NCBI RefSeq assembly: GCF_007750395.1
Contig: NZ_CP036281.1
Coordinates: 3,433,001 to 3,497,000 of the forward strand
Direction of reading: 5' to 3'
From: Polystyrenella longa
GTDB taxonomy: Bacteria; Planctomycetota; Planctomycetia; Planctomycetales; Planctomycetaceae
DNA length: 64,000 bases
The notes beneath the pieces are model-generated. The model made no database searches. It was given only the letters and a program-made list of their open reading frames with translations, and had not been told where the DNA came from. Shown here piece after piece: positions 20,451 through 29,229 of this stretch. How positions within the stretch are numbered: the stretch's first letter is position 1; each line of letters starts with the position of its first letter. The position numbers and the translations under genes are program-made.

Positions 20451-20472
20451 GGTAGCGTTCACGAACACTACC
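20451..20472. promoter_or_regulatory. Inverted repeat just upstream of the cytochrome c'-like lipoprotein
   Basis: GGTAG-c-GTTC-ac-GAAC-a-CTACC: two symmetrical arms of nine paired bases with one unpaired base each. It ends 15 bases before the ATG at 20436, so it could be an operator or an RNA hairpin at the ribosome site. Function is inferred only from position. Confidence 0.35.
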
Positions 20473-21401
20473 CTATAGAAAAGCAAGTGCCGGAATTTAC
20501 GTCAAGGAACTGAGACGGGATTTATATTTCAGTTGCTCAAGCCAGCACAAAAAACCTACTCCTCCCAGTTTACAAAACGCCACTGGGGATTCTAACCCTG
20601 TTTCCGGCCCATCCGATATTTGCGGAAGAATTGATGAACTTGACCGGAATCACGGTTCCCAGCTGTAAACTGGTCATTTAAGGTAAGATGGTAGAGGCGA
20701 ATGATGTTTTCGATTACGGGACACGCTACTTAGCTTGGAACGATTCGAAAACGGAATTCCTATCACGACCCTCGACACAAGATTTCACTCCTGATGGGAA
20801 CAGAGGGTGGTAATCTGAAACGGAGATCTCTGAATGAAAGGTTTCCTTTTTGCAACAAACCCCTATTTCCTGAACTGAAACAGCTTCGGTTCTCGTCTCG
20901 CTCGCAACAGTAAAAGAAGTGTCTGGAAAAGATAAGAGGCCGGTTTTCTTGCGCTGTTGTCCTGAGTGGAACAATCTGAAAAGTCCCTTTGGGAAACAGA
21001 GACATTGAGAGAAAAAAGTTTTGCGCCCTCCAAGGGGCGCGATATGTTTTTACTGTTTACTGAATGAAATCCCGAACCCGCGCCTCGATGGCAGGCACTA
21101 CTGTTATGAATCTGTTCTCTTCCAACCTTTCTCTGGAAAAGAACCATGACATGCCCATACCATCAACATACCGACAACGGGAAATTCGAAAGTGGGTTTC
21201 GAACAGGAGAACAGTTCTAGAAATGAGATCAGGTGAGTGGATTTGTTCTGAATCAACAACCAAGAGAACTCATGCCTGGACTGATCGGGAAGAGTATTTG
21301 TTCATGCCGAATGAGGTCTCATTATTCAGCGTACATGAACTCCCTATTATGAATTCGACGACGTTCAATTCTGTTACAGAATGACAAGGAAGGAATATAT
21401 A
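20473..21401. other. Long intergenic stretch without convincing gene
   Basis: About 930 bases between divergent genes. Short open frames exist on both strands (one of 106 codons at 21064-21384 on the plus strand), but none has a signal peptide, family motif or good ribosome site. A small hairpin GCGCCC-TCCAAG-GGGCGC is at 21023-21040. The stretch should contain promoters for the flanking genes and could hold a long leader or small RNA for the Cys-rich gene. Confidence 0.4.
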
Positions 21402-22016
21402 ATGAAGAAATTAGTGGCTTTAACATTGGTTGCCACACTGCTTGCCGTCGGCTCGCAGTACGGTAACGCCAAATCAAAACAAACTTCGCAGATTCCTGCA
21501 GAGGTAGGATTCTTTTACGTTCCTGGAAAAATGCAAGTCGTTTCCCATCTGGAAGAAGCTCGCCTGCAAAAGGAAAAACCGGAATTATTGGAGGTTGCTT
21601 TCCAAGCACCTCTGGAAGCTCCTCCCGTTGAACCGTTGACTATTTATCCTGAACAGCCAACTTCTGTTTACTCGGAGCAAGTGGTTTCCTCCACTCCAAT
21701 GCAACTTTACCACCGGGTGGAAGTCGAGGATCGCCACAACATTCATCCCTGTGCGGTCACCAAGATTGTTTCCGTTCTGGATCCCTGCCCTCCAACTTGC
21801 TGTGCAACGAATTGTGGTTCTTGCGATAGCTGTAACAACAGTTGCGGTAGCTGCTGCCCGCAGGGCTGTGTTTTTGTGCAAATTTGTGTGCCTCCCTATG
21901 GCTGCCCTGAAGTCAAAATCAGCCGTCACGGTAGCAAAGTGAAATACGATTATGGTTCGTATGAAGTCGAACTCACCTCACGCAATGGGGTTGTAGAAGT
22001 CGATTACGACGATTGA
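21402..22016 (+). CDS. Small secreted Cys-rich protein, unknown function
   Basis: 204-residue exported protein starting at the ATG at 21402, which has AAGGAAGGA before it. Signal peptide residues 1-23 end in YGNA. The mature chain has three parts: a Pro/Glu-rich segment with PLEAPPVEPLTIYPEQP, a Cys-dense core (about residues 128-162, with CCATNCGSCDSC and NSCGSCC), and a C-terminal stretch of alternating charged/hydrophobic residues (KVKYDYGSYEVELTSRN) suggesting beta strands. No family was recognised. The Ser/Asn/Gly/Cys composition of the core resembles the hinge of the YTV protein at 61722-63587. A strong terminator follows directly, so it is a single-gene unit. Possibly a disulfide-stabilised envelope protein. 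Confidence 0.75.
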   Translation: MKKLVALTLVATLLAVGSQYGNAKSKQTSQIPAEVGFFYVPGKMQVVSHLEEARLQKEKPELLEVAFQAPLEAPPVEPLTIYPEQPTSVYSEQVVSSTPMQLYHRVEVEDRHNIHPCAVTKIVSVLDPCPPTCCATNCGSCDSCNNSCGSCCPQGCVFVQICVPPYGCPEVKISRHGSKVKYDYGSYEVELTSRNGVVEVDYDD

Positions 22017-22050
22017 TCATAAGGATGATTTAAATTTAAGAGTAACCAAG

Positions 22051-22082
22051 AGCCGGATCGATTCGTCGATCCGGCTTTTTTT
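22051..22082 (+). terminator. Rho-independent terminator after the Cys-rich gene
   Basis: Perfect 11-bp stem AGCCGGATCGA / TCGATCCGGCT closed by a TTCG tetraloop (22062-22065), followed by seven T's. It ends 66 bases after the stop codon. Confidence 0.92.
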
Positions 22083-22273
22083 GTATCTCAAAGCCCGGCA
22101 GCCTGAAGAGCCAGTTCGATCAAGACGCGAAGGAACTTCTACGGCTGTGGAGAGGCTGCGGCCACTGGCGCGTCCTCGACTTAGGCAATAACTTCTTCTC
22201 TTCGTCTGCGCATACTTACAAGCAGATCGCTCCTGACCCTCATGATGACTCTTATAACTGCTGAGGAGAGGGC

Positions 22274-22312
22274 GCAAAAAAGAGGTCGGGGAGAAGGCTC
22301 GCCCGACCTCTT
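22274..22312 (-). terminator. Rho-independent terminator for the PQQ lipoprotein gene
   Basis: On the minus strand AAGAGGTCGGG pairs with CCCGACCTCTT (22302-22312 with 22280-22290) around an 11-base loop, then a T-run. It lies about 50 bases past the stop codon of the gene at 22364-24382. Confidence 0.88.
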
Positions 22313-22363
22313 CTGATCGAATTGATTGCCTGTTTAAAAATCAGGGCATCGATTTCAAAACAC

Positions 22364-24382
22364 TTATTTCACAACGGGAATCGCATACAGATGCGACCGG
22401 TCGGTTACAAACAGGGTTCCGTTGGCGATCGTTGGTGTACTGTAGATGGAAGAACTGAAGTGATACTCGATGATATCGTCTTCGTTCAGTTCTGCCCCTT
22501 CGGAAATGATCGCGAGGTCACCATCTTCATCACCAATGAGAATTTTCCCATCGACGACCATAGGAGAACCCCAGACAGCGGCGAACAGGTCGTATTCCCA
22601 GTTCCGTTTGCCAGTCGCGAAATCGATGCAGTGTAACCGGCCGGAAAGATCGGCCGCATAGACAAGTCCATTATGAACGGCGACTGTTGAAATCGTTCGA
22701 CGATAGATTTCCGTGTCTTCTTCACCGGTTACAGAACCGTCGGAATCCATACCACCATAATGCCAGATTTGGGCCGAGTTCTCATTTTCGGAACCATCTT
22801 CGGTTACGGGAGAGACGTCACCCGTCTTAGTGGCGTCGATTCGATAGAGGTGACCAACCCCTTCTCCGTGTTCCGGGTCCTGGCCTACTCCGAGGAGGAC
22901 GCTGTTTTCGAAGAATACCGGAGTCGAGATAATCGCGTTACGCGATCCGAGACCACCAAGAACCCATTTGGAATCTTTGGGGTTCAGGTCGAACTTCCAG
23001 AGCATATTCGCTTCGTCGGCATCTGCATCAAATGAATACAACCAGCCGTCTCCGCCTGGGAAGTACACCTGAGCCTGGCCATTGACGACACCAATCGCGG
23101 GAGAACCCCACTGACCGTGCAGAATTTGATCGAAGGGAGTGTTGTCTTCCCAGATCACTTCGCCCGTGTTTTTATCAATACAGAGGAAGCAGGGAGAGCG
23201 AGGTGAAGGAATCTCCAGGTGAGCTTCGTCGACCCCGTTGGAAGTCAGAATGAAGATACGGTCTTTGTAGATCAGGGGTGAGCTGGTCGCCAGATTGTGC
23301 GGGAACACGCCCAGATCTTCAATCATGTCGAGTGACCAGATGATATCGCCGTCCAACTCATCAGTATCTGCTTCGTCGGTATACGGACCATCGTTTTCAC
23401 CATCGTGGAAACCTTCCATATCGACGCACATGACTTCCGCACGGTTGGTAACGACCCACATGCGGCCATCTTCGATACAGGGAGTTGAACAAATCCCCTG
23501 CTCCGGCCAGTCGTTAACTCGTCCCTGGGGAAGTTTTTCTCGAGTGAGTTGCCACAGCATTTCGCCAGTTTCCTCATCGAAACAAAGGACCACACCTCGG
23601 TCGCCTTTGTGCTGGGGACGGTACTCGGCACCATTATTCGTGCCCACAAGTACTTTGCCACCGCCGACAGTCGGGTTCCCGTAAGTCTGTGAACCCAGGT
23701 CCGAAACCCATTTCACTGAGTCCGATTCATCGATGTATTCTGAACCCAGGTCCAGGTTGAGTTTTTTTGTTTTGTTGACCATGTTCCGTGTGATGTCACC
23801 ACCCCACATCGGCCAGTCTCCCGCGACATCTGCATTTTCAGCAGCGGGTTTTTCGGTAGCAGCTTCTGCCGCAGGTGCTTCCTTGGCTGGTTTCTCTTCT
23901 ACTGGTTTTTCCTCAGCCGGTTTTGGATCTTCAGCCTTGGGCTCTTCTGGCTTGGGATCAGTTGCTTCAACAGGGGCCGGTTTAGGAGCAGCGACTGGGT
24001 CTTTTTCTTCCGGCTTTGCTTCTGGTTTCGGATCCGCAGGTTTCGCTTCTTTCGGTGCAGGTTCCGGTTTAGCAGGAACAGGTTTTTCTTCAGGTGCCGG
24101 GTCCTCGGCTTTTACGGGCTCGACCGGTTCTTCAACCGGCTTTGCTTCCGGTTTCATTTCCGGCTTTGGTTCTTCGATAGGGGTAATGACGTTTTCATCT
24201 AAATCTGACCCTGCTTCTGGTTCTTCAATAACCGGTTCAGAGACAGTCTCTTCCTCAATCACGATCTCCTCGGAAGAGGATGAATCGGGAGGCGTGCATC
24301 CGGAGAAAATCAAACTTCCCGTTAACAGAGAGCAGCCCGTCAGCCAGACAAATTTAGTGTTGGTGAATTTCATGAGATTCAT
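22364..24382 (-). CDS. PQQ-like beta-propeller lipoprotein on a Pro/Glu/Lys-rich stalk
   Basis: 672-residue lipoprotein. Lipobox FSGC puts the lipidated residue at Cys29. Residues about 30-188 are almost wholly Pro, Glu, Lys, Ala and Asp in PKPE/EKPV-like repeats, an extended charged stalk. From GDWPMWGGD at 189 the chain is an eight-bladed PQQ-type propeller: repeats such as [31 protein letters not shown] and [10 protein letters not shown] carry the blade Trp and Gly. Such planctomycete proteins resemble PQQ dehydrogenases and BamB, but catalytic calcium and PQQ residues were not identified, so enzyme activity is unproven. AAGGA lies about nine bases before the ATG. A paralogue lies just upstream at 24656. 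Confidence 0.85.
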   Translation of the reverse strand: MNLMKFTNTKFVWLTGCSLLTGSLIFSGCTPPDSSSSEEIVIEEETVSEPVIEEPEAGSDLDENVITPIEEPKPEMKPEAKPVEEPVEPVKAEDPAPEEKPVPAKPEPAPKEAKPADPKPEAKPEEKDPVAAPKPAPVEATDPKPEEPKAEDPKPAEEKPVEEKPAKEAPAAEAATEKPAAENADVAGDWPMWGGDITRNMVNKTKKLNLDLGSEYIDESDSVKWVSDLGSQTYGNPTVGGGKVLVGTNNGAEYRPQHKGDRGVVLCFDEETGEMLWQLTREKLPQGRVNDWPEQGICSTPCIEDGRMWVVTNRAEVMCVDMEGFHDGENDGPYTDEADTDELDGDIIWSLDMIEDLGVFPHNLATSSPLIYKDRIFILTSNGVDEAHLEIPSPRSPCFLCIDKNTGEVIWEDNTPFDQILHGQWGSPAIGVVNGQAQVYFPGGDGWLYSFDADADEANMLWKFDLNPKDSKWVLGGLGSRNAIISTPVFFENSVLLGVGQDPEHGEGVGHLYRIDATKTGDVSPVTEDGSENENSAQIWHYGGMDSDGSVTGEEDTEIYRRTISTVAVHNGLVYAADLSGRLHCIDFATGKRNWEYDLFAAVWGSPMVVDGKILIGDEDGDLAIISEGAELNEDDIIEYHFSSSIYSTPTIANGTLFVTDRSHLYAIPVVK
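23819..24295 (-). repeat. Low-complexity Pro/Glu/Lys/Ala stalk-coding segment
   Basis: Encodes about 159 residues in short degenerate PKPE, EEKP and PAPV units between the lipidated Cys and the propeller. A spurious Ser/Gly-rich open frame runs opposite, a by-product of the biased codons. Confidence 0.75.
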
Positions 24383-24605
24383 TTACAGCAATCCTTATGA
24401 GCCGGTTTATTTCTTTACCAGTTGAAACTCGGCCTGATTAACTTAACGATAAATGCAGAATGGGACAGACAGAAGAAGTGACTCCATCACTGTCTATTAA
24501 TGTCGTTAACGAAAAAGACACTATCCGAGAGTAACATTGTCTAATAATGATTGAGTCTCAGTAACTTCTGTGCGGGACATCATGCCCAACAGGTTCGAAA
24601 GCAAG

Positions 24606-24642
24606 TACTGAAAAGAGTTCCGGTGAGAATCTCACCGGAACT
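24606..24642 (-). terminator. Hairpin terminator after the second PQQ-like gene
   Basis: Perfect 12-bp stem (24616-24627 with 24631-24642) with a three-base loop; on the minus strand it is followed by CTTTTCAG. It lies 14 bases past the stop codon at 24656. Its core sequence recurs at 33031-33056. Confidence 0.65.
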
Positions 24643-24655
24643 GATCCAGATTGAC

Positions 24656-26905
24656 TTACTTTTCAGTAACCTGAATATTGTCAATAAACGCATCTGCTAA
24701 CGAGTAAACGTATAATCCCGCAGCCCCTTGTGTATTGGGGTGTGGATCGTCCGCTTCAATCGTCCATTCTTCGGGCTCTTCCTTATCCCGTTCCCAGACT
24801 TTGCCGCGAACATGCGCGACACCGTCTTCGATATCAACTGTCAATTTCATGGTGTACCAGACGTCTGGATCGGAAACGAACTTCTGCTCTTTCGCCATCC
24901 GCAAATGAGGGGCCCAACTCTGAAGCGAAAGCTTCATATTGTTTCCCTTGATGATGAAGTTGTAACGCTGGTTCGTGATACCAATGCTGGACAATTTTCG
25001 GTTTTGCTCACGCAACAGGACATCCGCCTGAATGACGTAATCCTTCATTTCACTGGTACCCAGCCATGCCAGTACTGAAGGACGTCCCTTCGGTGCCGCA
25101 AACTTCATGACGGGTTCGCCATCAACTTCGGCGGGTTGCAGTTTCAGGAAGGCATTGATCCAAGTCGGAGGAACTTGTTTTCCTTCGTAACCGGTGAATC
25201 CGAACTCCCAGGGAAGTGCAGGAATCAAGCGTAAGCGGGCAGTCGCTTCCTGACCGGCGTGCTTGGCAGTCAAGAGCCCAGCAGCAGGAGCAGAAATATT
25301 CTCAACATGTAACTGCTTGCCATCCAGTTTGGCTTCAGGCAGCGTGTCCCCCAAGGTGATCTCGGTGTCGTCAACTGTTCCAAGGAAACGTCCGTTGGCG
25401 TCGAAGGTCTGAACTTCGTATTCGACGTCTCCCCCTTTATTGAGGGCGACTTCGTAGGGAACCAGTTTAATATGAGCGACTTCTTCCAGAGGAGCCGTTT
25501 CTTCAGCAAGTTCCGGAATAGGATCGCTTGCCGGTTCAGAATCTTTCTTACCGATACAGATAGTGCGGTCACGGGTGACGAATACGACTTTACCATCCGA
25601 AATCGCTGGCGAAGCATAAATTTCGTCCATTCCACTGCCGTTGGCACTGGGAAGTTGAACGTGGGAAAGAGACTCGCATTTTTCACGGCTCGGTTTGACG
25701 ATGTGAATGTTTCCATTCACTTCCATCACGTAGATTTTTCCGTCCGCCCAAATGGGAGAACCTTTACCGACGGTCCCTAGGTTGTGAACCCAGAGCTGTT
25801 TACCATCTTTACTATCAAACGCGTAGAGCTTACCGGTGTCAGCGACGACATATAGGATGCCGTCTTTTACAAGCAAACTGGCGTATCCAGCTTTAATGTT
25901 ATCGACACGCCAAACGGAACCAGTTTCAGTGATGTTTCCTTTACCAGTGGCATCGATACATTGGATACGACCAAACTCAGTCGTATCGATGTTGTCTTCC
26001 CCATGGGAAATGTAAACCAGATTGCCATCGGCGACGGGGGAGGCATTTAATCCTCGCTTCGACATATCGAAGCCCCAGATCGGTTCGCCAGTGCGGGCTT
26101 GAATTGCATGAATTCCACCGTCACTGTTACCGCCGATCAGCATCCGAGTTCCGTCGATGACGGTAATGATGGGACAGGAGTAGTTGGTGTCTTCGGGGGC
26201 GCCGCCTGGAGCGGACGTCCACAGTAAATCGCCGTTTCGTTTATCGAAGGCGTAGTAAGTTTGTTTGGGGGGCGGCTTGGCCGTGTCGCCCCAGTTCAAA
26301 GCCATGAAACTGACAATGACCCGGTCTTCGTCAATGATAGGGGTTTGAGTACGACCACCGTAACCGGAGATCAAACCGAAGTCTTCTCGCATTGCGTATT
26401 CCCAGAGACGTTCTCCATCGGCGGAATAACAGCGGAAGAGACCACTTACGGTATGAACGTAAACGTTGCCCGTTTCAGGGTCGGCGACCATGCTGGCCCA
26501 ACCGACTCGGGGAGCGGGAATGTCTGTCTGGAAAACGTTGAACACGTCTTTCCAGATTTCTTCACCCGTGTTGAGGTCAAGGCAGACGACCTGTTCCTGA
26601 GCGTTGATTTTGTCTTTGGGATCGGTCACGTCATGGCTGGTGCGACAGTTGTAGTAGACCCGATCATTCAGGATCACCGGGGTCGAGCGACCACCGATTT
26701 CGGAAACCCAGAGTACGTTCTCTCCAGTTTTTCCGTCCGAGTTTAGCGACCAGGATTCAACCAGGCCCGTTTCGCGGCTGATGCCATTCATTTCCGGGCC
26801 ACGCCAGTGCGCCCACTCATTGGCAAACAGAGAAAGGGGGGCGGACACAACAAGCAATGTCAAACAAAGCAGCCTGAACATCAAGCGGGAATAATTCCGA
26901 CTCAT
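24656..26905 (-). CDS. Secreted PQQ-like beta-propeller protein with C-terminal sandwich domain
   Basis: 749 residues from the ATG at 26905, which has AAGGAAC before it; an upstream in-frame start at 26953 would only lengthen the N-terminus before the signal peptide (hydrophobic residues about 9-27, ending LFA). The mature chain opens with [19 protein letters not shown], the hallmark of planctomycete PQQ-like proteins, and then propeller blades with [27 protein letters not shown] and DGKQLWVHN. About residue 460 the propeller ends; an Ig-like spacer and a C-terminal concanavalin-like domain ([28 protein letters not shown]) follow. That last domain suggests carbohydrate binding. Enzymatic activity is unproven. 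Confidence 0.83.
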   Translation of the reverse strand: MSRNYSRLMFRLLCLTLLVVSAPLSLFANEWAHWRGPEMNGISRETGLVESWSLNSDGKTGENVLWVSEIGGRSTPVILNDRVYYNCRTSHDVTDPKDKINAQEQVVCLDLNTGEEIWKDVFNVFQTDIPAPRVGWASMVADPETGNVYVHTVSGLFRCYSADGERLWEYAMREDFGLISGYGGRTQTPIIDEDRVIVSFMALNWGDTAKPPPKQTYYAFDKRNGDLLWTSAPGGAPEDTNYSCPIITVIDGTRMLIGGNSDGGIHAIQARTGEPIWGFDMSKRGLNASPVADGNLVYISHGEDNIDTTEFGRIQCIDATGKGNITETGSVWRVDNIKAGYASLLVKDGILYVVADTGKLYAFDSKDGKQLWVHNLGTVGKGSPIWADGKIYVMEVNGNIHIVKPSREKCESLSHVQLPSANGSGMDEIYASPAISDGKVVFVTRDRTICIGKKDSEPASDPIPELAEETAPLEEVAHIKLVPYEVALNKGGDVEYEVQTFDANGRFLGTVDDTEITLGDTLPEAKLDGKQLHVENISAPAAGLLTAKHAGQEATARLRLIPALPWEFGFTGYEGKQVPPTWINAFLKLQPAEVDGEPVMKFAAPKGRPSVLAWLGTSEMKDYVIQADVLLREQNRKLSSIGITNQRYNFIIKGNNMKLSLQSWAPHLRMAKEQKFVSDPDVWYTMKLTVDIEDGVAHVRGKVWERDKEEPEEWTIEADDPHPNTQGAAGLYVYSLADAFIDNIQVTEK

Positions 26906-26954
26906 TAATAGTTCCTTCAGAATCGATTCGAGAATACTGTGAGGAATGGTCATT

Positions 26955-26996
26955 TACTTAACACGATTACACTTAAAACAATCACACTTAAAAACA
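26955..26996 (-). promoter_or_regulatory. Three TTAAGT(G/A) direct repeats at exact 15-bp spacing
   Basis: Plus-strand (c/t)ACTTAA occurs at 26955, 26970 and 26985; the last two lie in near-identical 15-16 bp tandem units at 26966-26996. The array is 50-90 bases upstream of the PQQ-like gene start at 26905, where a promoter should be. Spacing and position suggest repeated binding of a regulator; this is inference. Confidence 0.4.
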
Positions 26997-27022
26997 AATA
27001 CAGTGTCACTTATCAGGGTGCG

Positions 27023-27039
27023 ATCACAGTTCCTGTGAT
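27023..27039. promoter_or_regulatory. Inverted repeat ATCACAG-ttc-CTGTGAT
   Basis: A perfect 7-bp inverted repeat with a three-base centre about 120 bases upstream of the PQQ-like gene start. Operator-like in size and symmetry; no regulator is adjacent. Confidence 0.35.
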
Positions 27040-27490
27040 TAATCAACCTCGTGTATCGTGGTCTAACAAGTCCAAAGTGAATCGAGGATAGCTCGACGAC
27101 AATGCTCATTACGATGGCAAAGTTACTATGGATGTCAGAAGCGGGGCTGACAATCGTGCTCTATAGGGAGGGTCCAGTAACCAGAATTTCCATTTCAACC
27201 GAAATTCTACTGATATTGAACAGACCACGCCCCTCCAGTGTATTTGAGCGCCGAGTTAAAAAGCAATCTGAACGGAACGGCTGGCGGCAGTTCTCATCAA
27301 ATTTTACGGATGCGTCAGTGCGGGCCACATCCGCAGAAACTGCAGAAAAGAAGACAAATCTCGGCTCAGGGCACGGTAAAAACTGGAAGGTGCCTTGAAA
27401 CTCTCCAGTTAAATCAACTCCGCATTAGTCCTGTGCGTTTTGATATAAGCACAACTAGAGAGTAGGCACATCCCGGTTTCAGTGTGAGTA
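27040..27490. other. Intergenic stretch, no supported gene
   Basis: About 450 bases between two minus-strand genes. A plus-strand open frame of 98 codons exists at 27102-27398 but has no ribosome site, no recognisable domain and Arg/Ser-rich composition typical of chance frames. Nothing else was seen apart from a weak inverted repeat (27400-27410 with 27453-27463). Confidence 0.4.
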
Positions 27491-28303
27491 CTAATTCGGA
27501 TTGTTTATTTTGATCTCGTAGAGTTTCGGCCAGTTCTTGCCTGTTATAAAAATCTGTCCCGTATTCGGATGTTGGGCGATTCCGTTCAGGACCATCTCAT
27601 CCCCACGCCTATTTTTGGGCCAGACGCGGCGCAGGTCGATCCAGCGAATGACTTTACCAGTCTGGGGATCAATGCAGGCGATGTAATCTTCATACCAGAC
27701 ATTCGCCCAGATTTCGCCGTTGATATATTCCAGTTCGTTTAAATTATCCAACTGACGATTTCCCGCAACGACGGTGATTTTATGATCGACCGAGAAATCT
27801 GCCGGGTTCATAAAGCTGAGTTGAGAGGAGCCATTGCTCATTATCAGATGTTTTGTATCGTGAGTAATTCCCCACCCTTCTCCACGATATCGGAGAGTTC
27901 CCAGATTGCGGAAGGTCGCGAGGTCATAGACGATTGCTTGTTGCTTTTTCCACGTCAGTTGTACCACTCGATTGTTCCAGATGGTGATTCCCTCACCAAA
28001 GACATCTCGGGGAAGTTTCTGAACCTTTAGAACATTACCCGACTTCAGATCAACTTTGCGCAACTCCGAGGAACCGTACATGCCAGTCCCCTCGTAAAAA
28101 TTCCCCTCAGCATCAAAGCACAGCCCCTGCGAAAAAGCATTCGCATCGTGCGGAAAGCTGTTAACGATTTGTACAGTCACTACAGGAACAGTTTCCCGAG
28201 CGGCAAGGATACTCACAGAAGCGACTCCCACCATCAGCATGCTGACCACGGTAACCAGCATCCAACGCTTTTTACTTCTCTTCTTGAGCGCAGACCAGTT
28301 CAT
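27491..28303 (-). CDS. Glutaminyl-peptide cyclotransferase, exported
   Basis: Converts N-terminal glutamine of exported proteins to pyroglutamate. The 270-residue chain has an N-terminal membrane anchor or signal (residues about 14-34) and then a five-bladed propeller typical of the plant/bacterial glutamine cyclotransferase family: FPHDANAFSQGLCFD, YEGTGMYGSSELRKVDL, FGEGITIWNNRVVQLTWK, GEGWGITHD, LNELEYINGEIWANVW and VLNGIAQHPNTGQIFITGK all match. The conserved active-site glutamate is probably in FGEGIT. It stands alone on the minus strand between the PQQ genes and the potassium genes. Confidence 0.92.
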   Translation of the reverse strand: MNWSALKKRSKKRWMLVTVVSMLMVGVASVSILAARETVPVVTVQIVNSFPHDANAFSQGLCFDAEGNFYEGTGMYGSSELRKVDLKSGNVLKVQKLPRDVFGEGITIWNNRVVQLTWKKQQAIVYDLATFRNLGTLRYRGEGWGITHDTKHLIMSNGSSQLSFMNPADFSVDHKITVVAGNRQLDNLNELEYINGEIWANVWYEDYIACIDPQTGKVIRWIDLRRVWPKNRRGDEMVLNGIAQHPNTGQIFITGKNWPKLYEIKINNPN

Positions 28304-28458
28304 TTCACGAGACCAGAAAAGAGAACGATTTTCTTCAAACGATGGCCTCTATCGTAACGGAGAGCCTATTTCTGCTCCAGTTCAATTCTAAATCGCAGAA
28401 AACAAGGCGTATTAGGCCATCCCGATGCCCGCTAGATCTCACGGAGGTTCCGGGGAGA

Positions 28459-29154
28459 TTATTCGCGGGGAAGCTGAGCCAGGCGTGCGTCTGGACCGAC
28501 AATATACAGCGTATCTCCGCTGTTAATGATGTCATGCGGTTTCGGAACACTCATAATACGGGGGGCTTCGTCAATGCCTTCACCATCTTCAGCGTCCTCG
28601 TCTTTCACAGGCATATTCCTGATACCAACGAGGTTCAGGTTGTAAGTTTCACGCAGCTTCAATTCGAGGAGGCTTTTCCCTACAAATGACCCGGGGGCGT
28701 CGAGTTCAATCAGACTGAACCCCTCCTCCAGCGGAATGAGGTCTCGCAGGTGGGGCAGCGCGAGTTTACGTGCCATCTCCTCTCCCGCCTGTTTTTCCGG
28801 CTGGATGACCTGACTTGCTCCAATCCGTTTGAAAATCTCGGCATGGAACTTTGTGCGTGCTCGACAAATGATCTGAGGAATTTCCAATGAATTCAGAATC
28901 GTCGTTGCTAAGAGGGCCGACTCGAAGTTGCCTCCGATCGCCACGATCGCGATGTCAACTTCATCGATTTTCTGACTCCGAAGCGCGAGTTCATCCGTCG
29001 CATCCAACCGGACAGCCAGGTCGACGTTGTCCTTGATCTGTTCCACGATTGTCGGCGAATGATCCACCGCGATCACTTCCGCTTTACGCGCCGCCAACTC
29101 CGTGGCGAGTGTGTAGCCGAACCGACCTAAGCCTAAAACTGCTATCCGCGGCAC
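28459..29154 (-). CDS. Potassium uptake regulatory subunit, TrkA/KtrA type
   Basis: Cytoplasmic RCK protein of 231 residues that gates the neighbouring potassium channel-like subunit. Residues 1-120 form the nucleotide-binding RCK_N domain with GLGRFG, AVDHSP and RLDATDE; residues about 140-228 form RCK_C with GKSLLELKLRETYNLNLVGIRN. Single RCK pair, so KtrA-like rather than the double TrkA of E. coli. Unusual is an acidic insertion of about 20 residues (VKDEDAEDGEG) within RCK_C. It lies 75 bases downstream of the membrane subunit on the same strand, in one operon. Confidence 0.92.
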   Translation of the reverse strand: MPRIAVLGLGRFGYTLATELAARKAEVIAVDHSPTIVEQIKDNVDLAVRLDATDELALRSQKIDEVDIAIVAIGGNFESALLATTILNSLEIPQIICRARTKFHAEIFKRIGASQVIQPEKQAGEEMARKLALPHLRDLIPLEEGFSLIELDAPGSFVGKSLLELKLRETYNLNLVGIRNMPVKDEDAEDGEGIDEAPRIMSVPKPHDIINSGDTLYIVGPDARLAQLPRE

Positions 29155-29229
29155 AATGCGATTCCTTTATTCTTGACTTGATCGTTTTCAACTCATCGGG
29201 GAAAAGGCCCATTCAGGCAGTCCCGGACG

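Noticed and set aside
21064-21384. Possible 106-residue gene before the Cys-rich gene
   Set aside because: No ribosome site, signal peptide or family match; its end overlaps the next gene's upstream region.
23733-24425. 230-codon Ser/Gly/Ala-rich antisense frame
   Set aside because: It is the reverse of the biased Pro/Glu/Lys stalk codons of the PQQ lipoprotein gene.
27102-27398. Possible 98-residue gene between PQQ-like and glutaminyl cyclase genes
   Set aside because: No ribosome site and chance-like composition.
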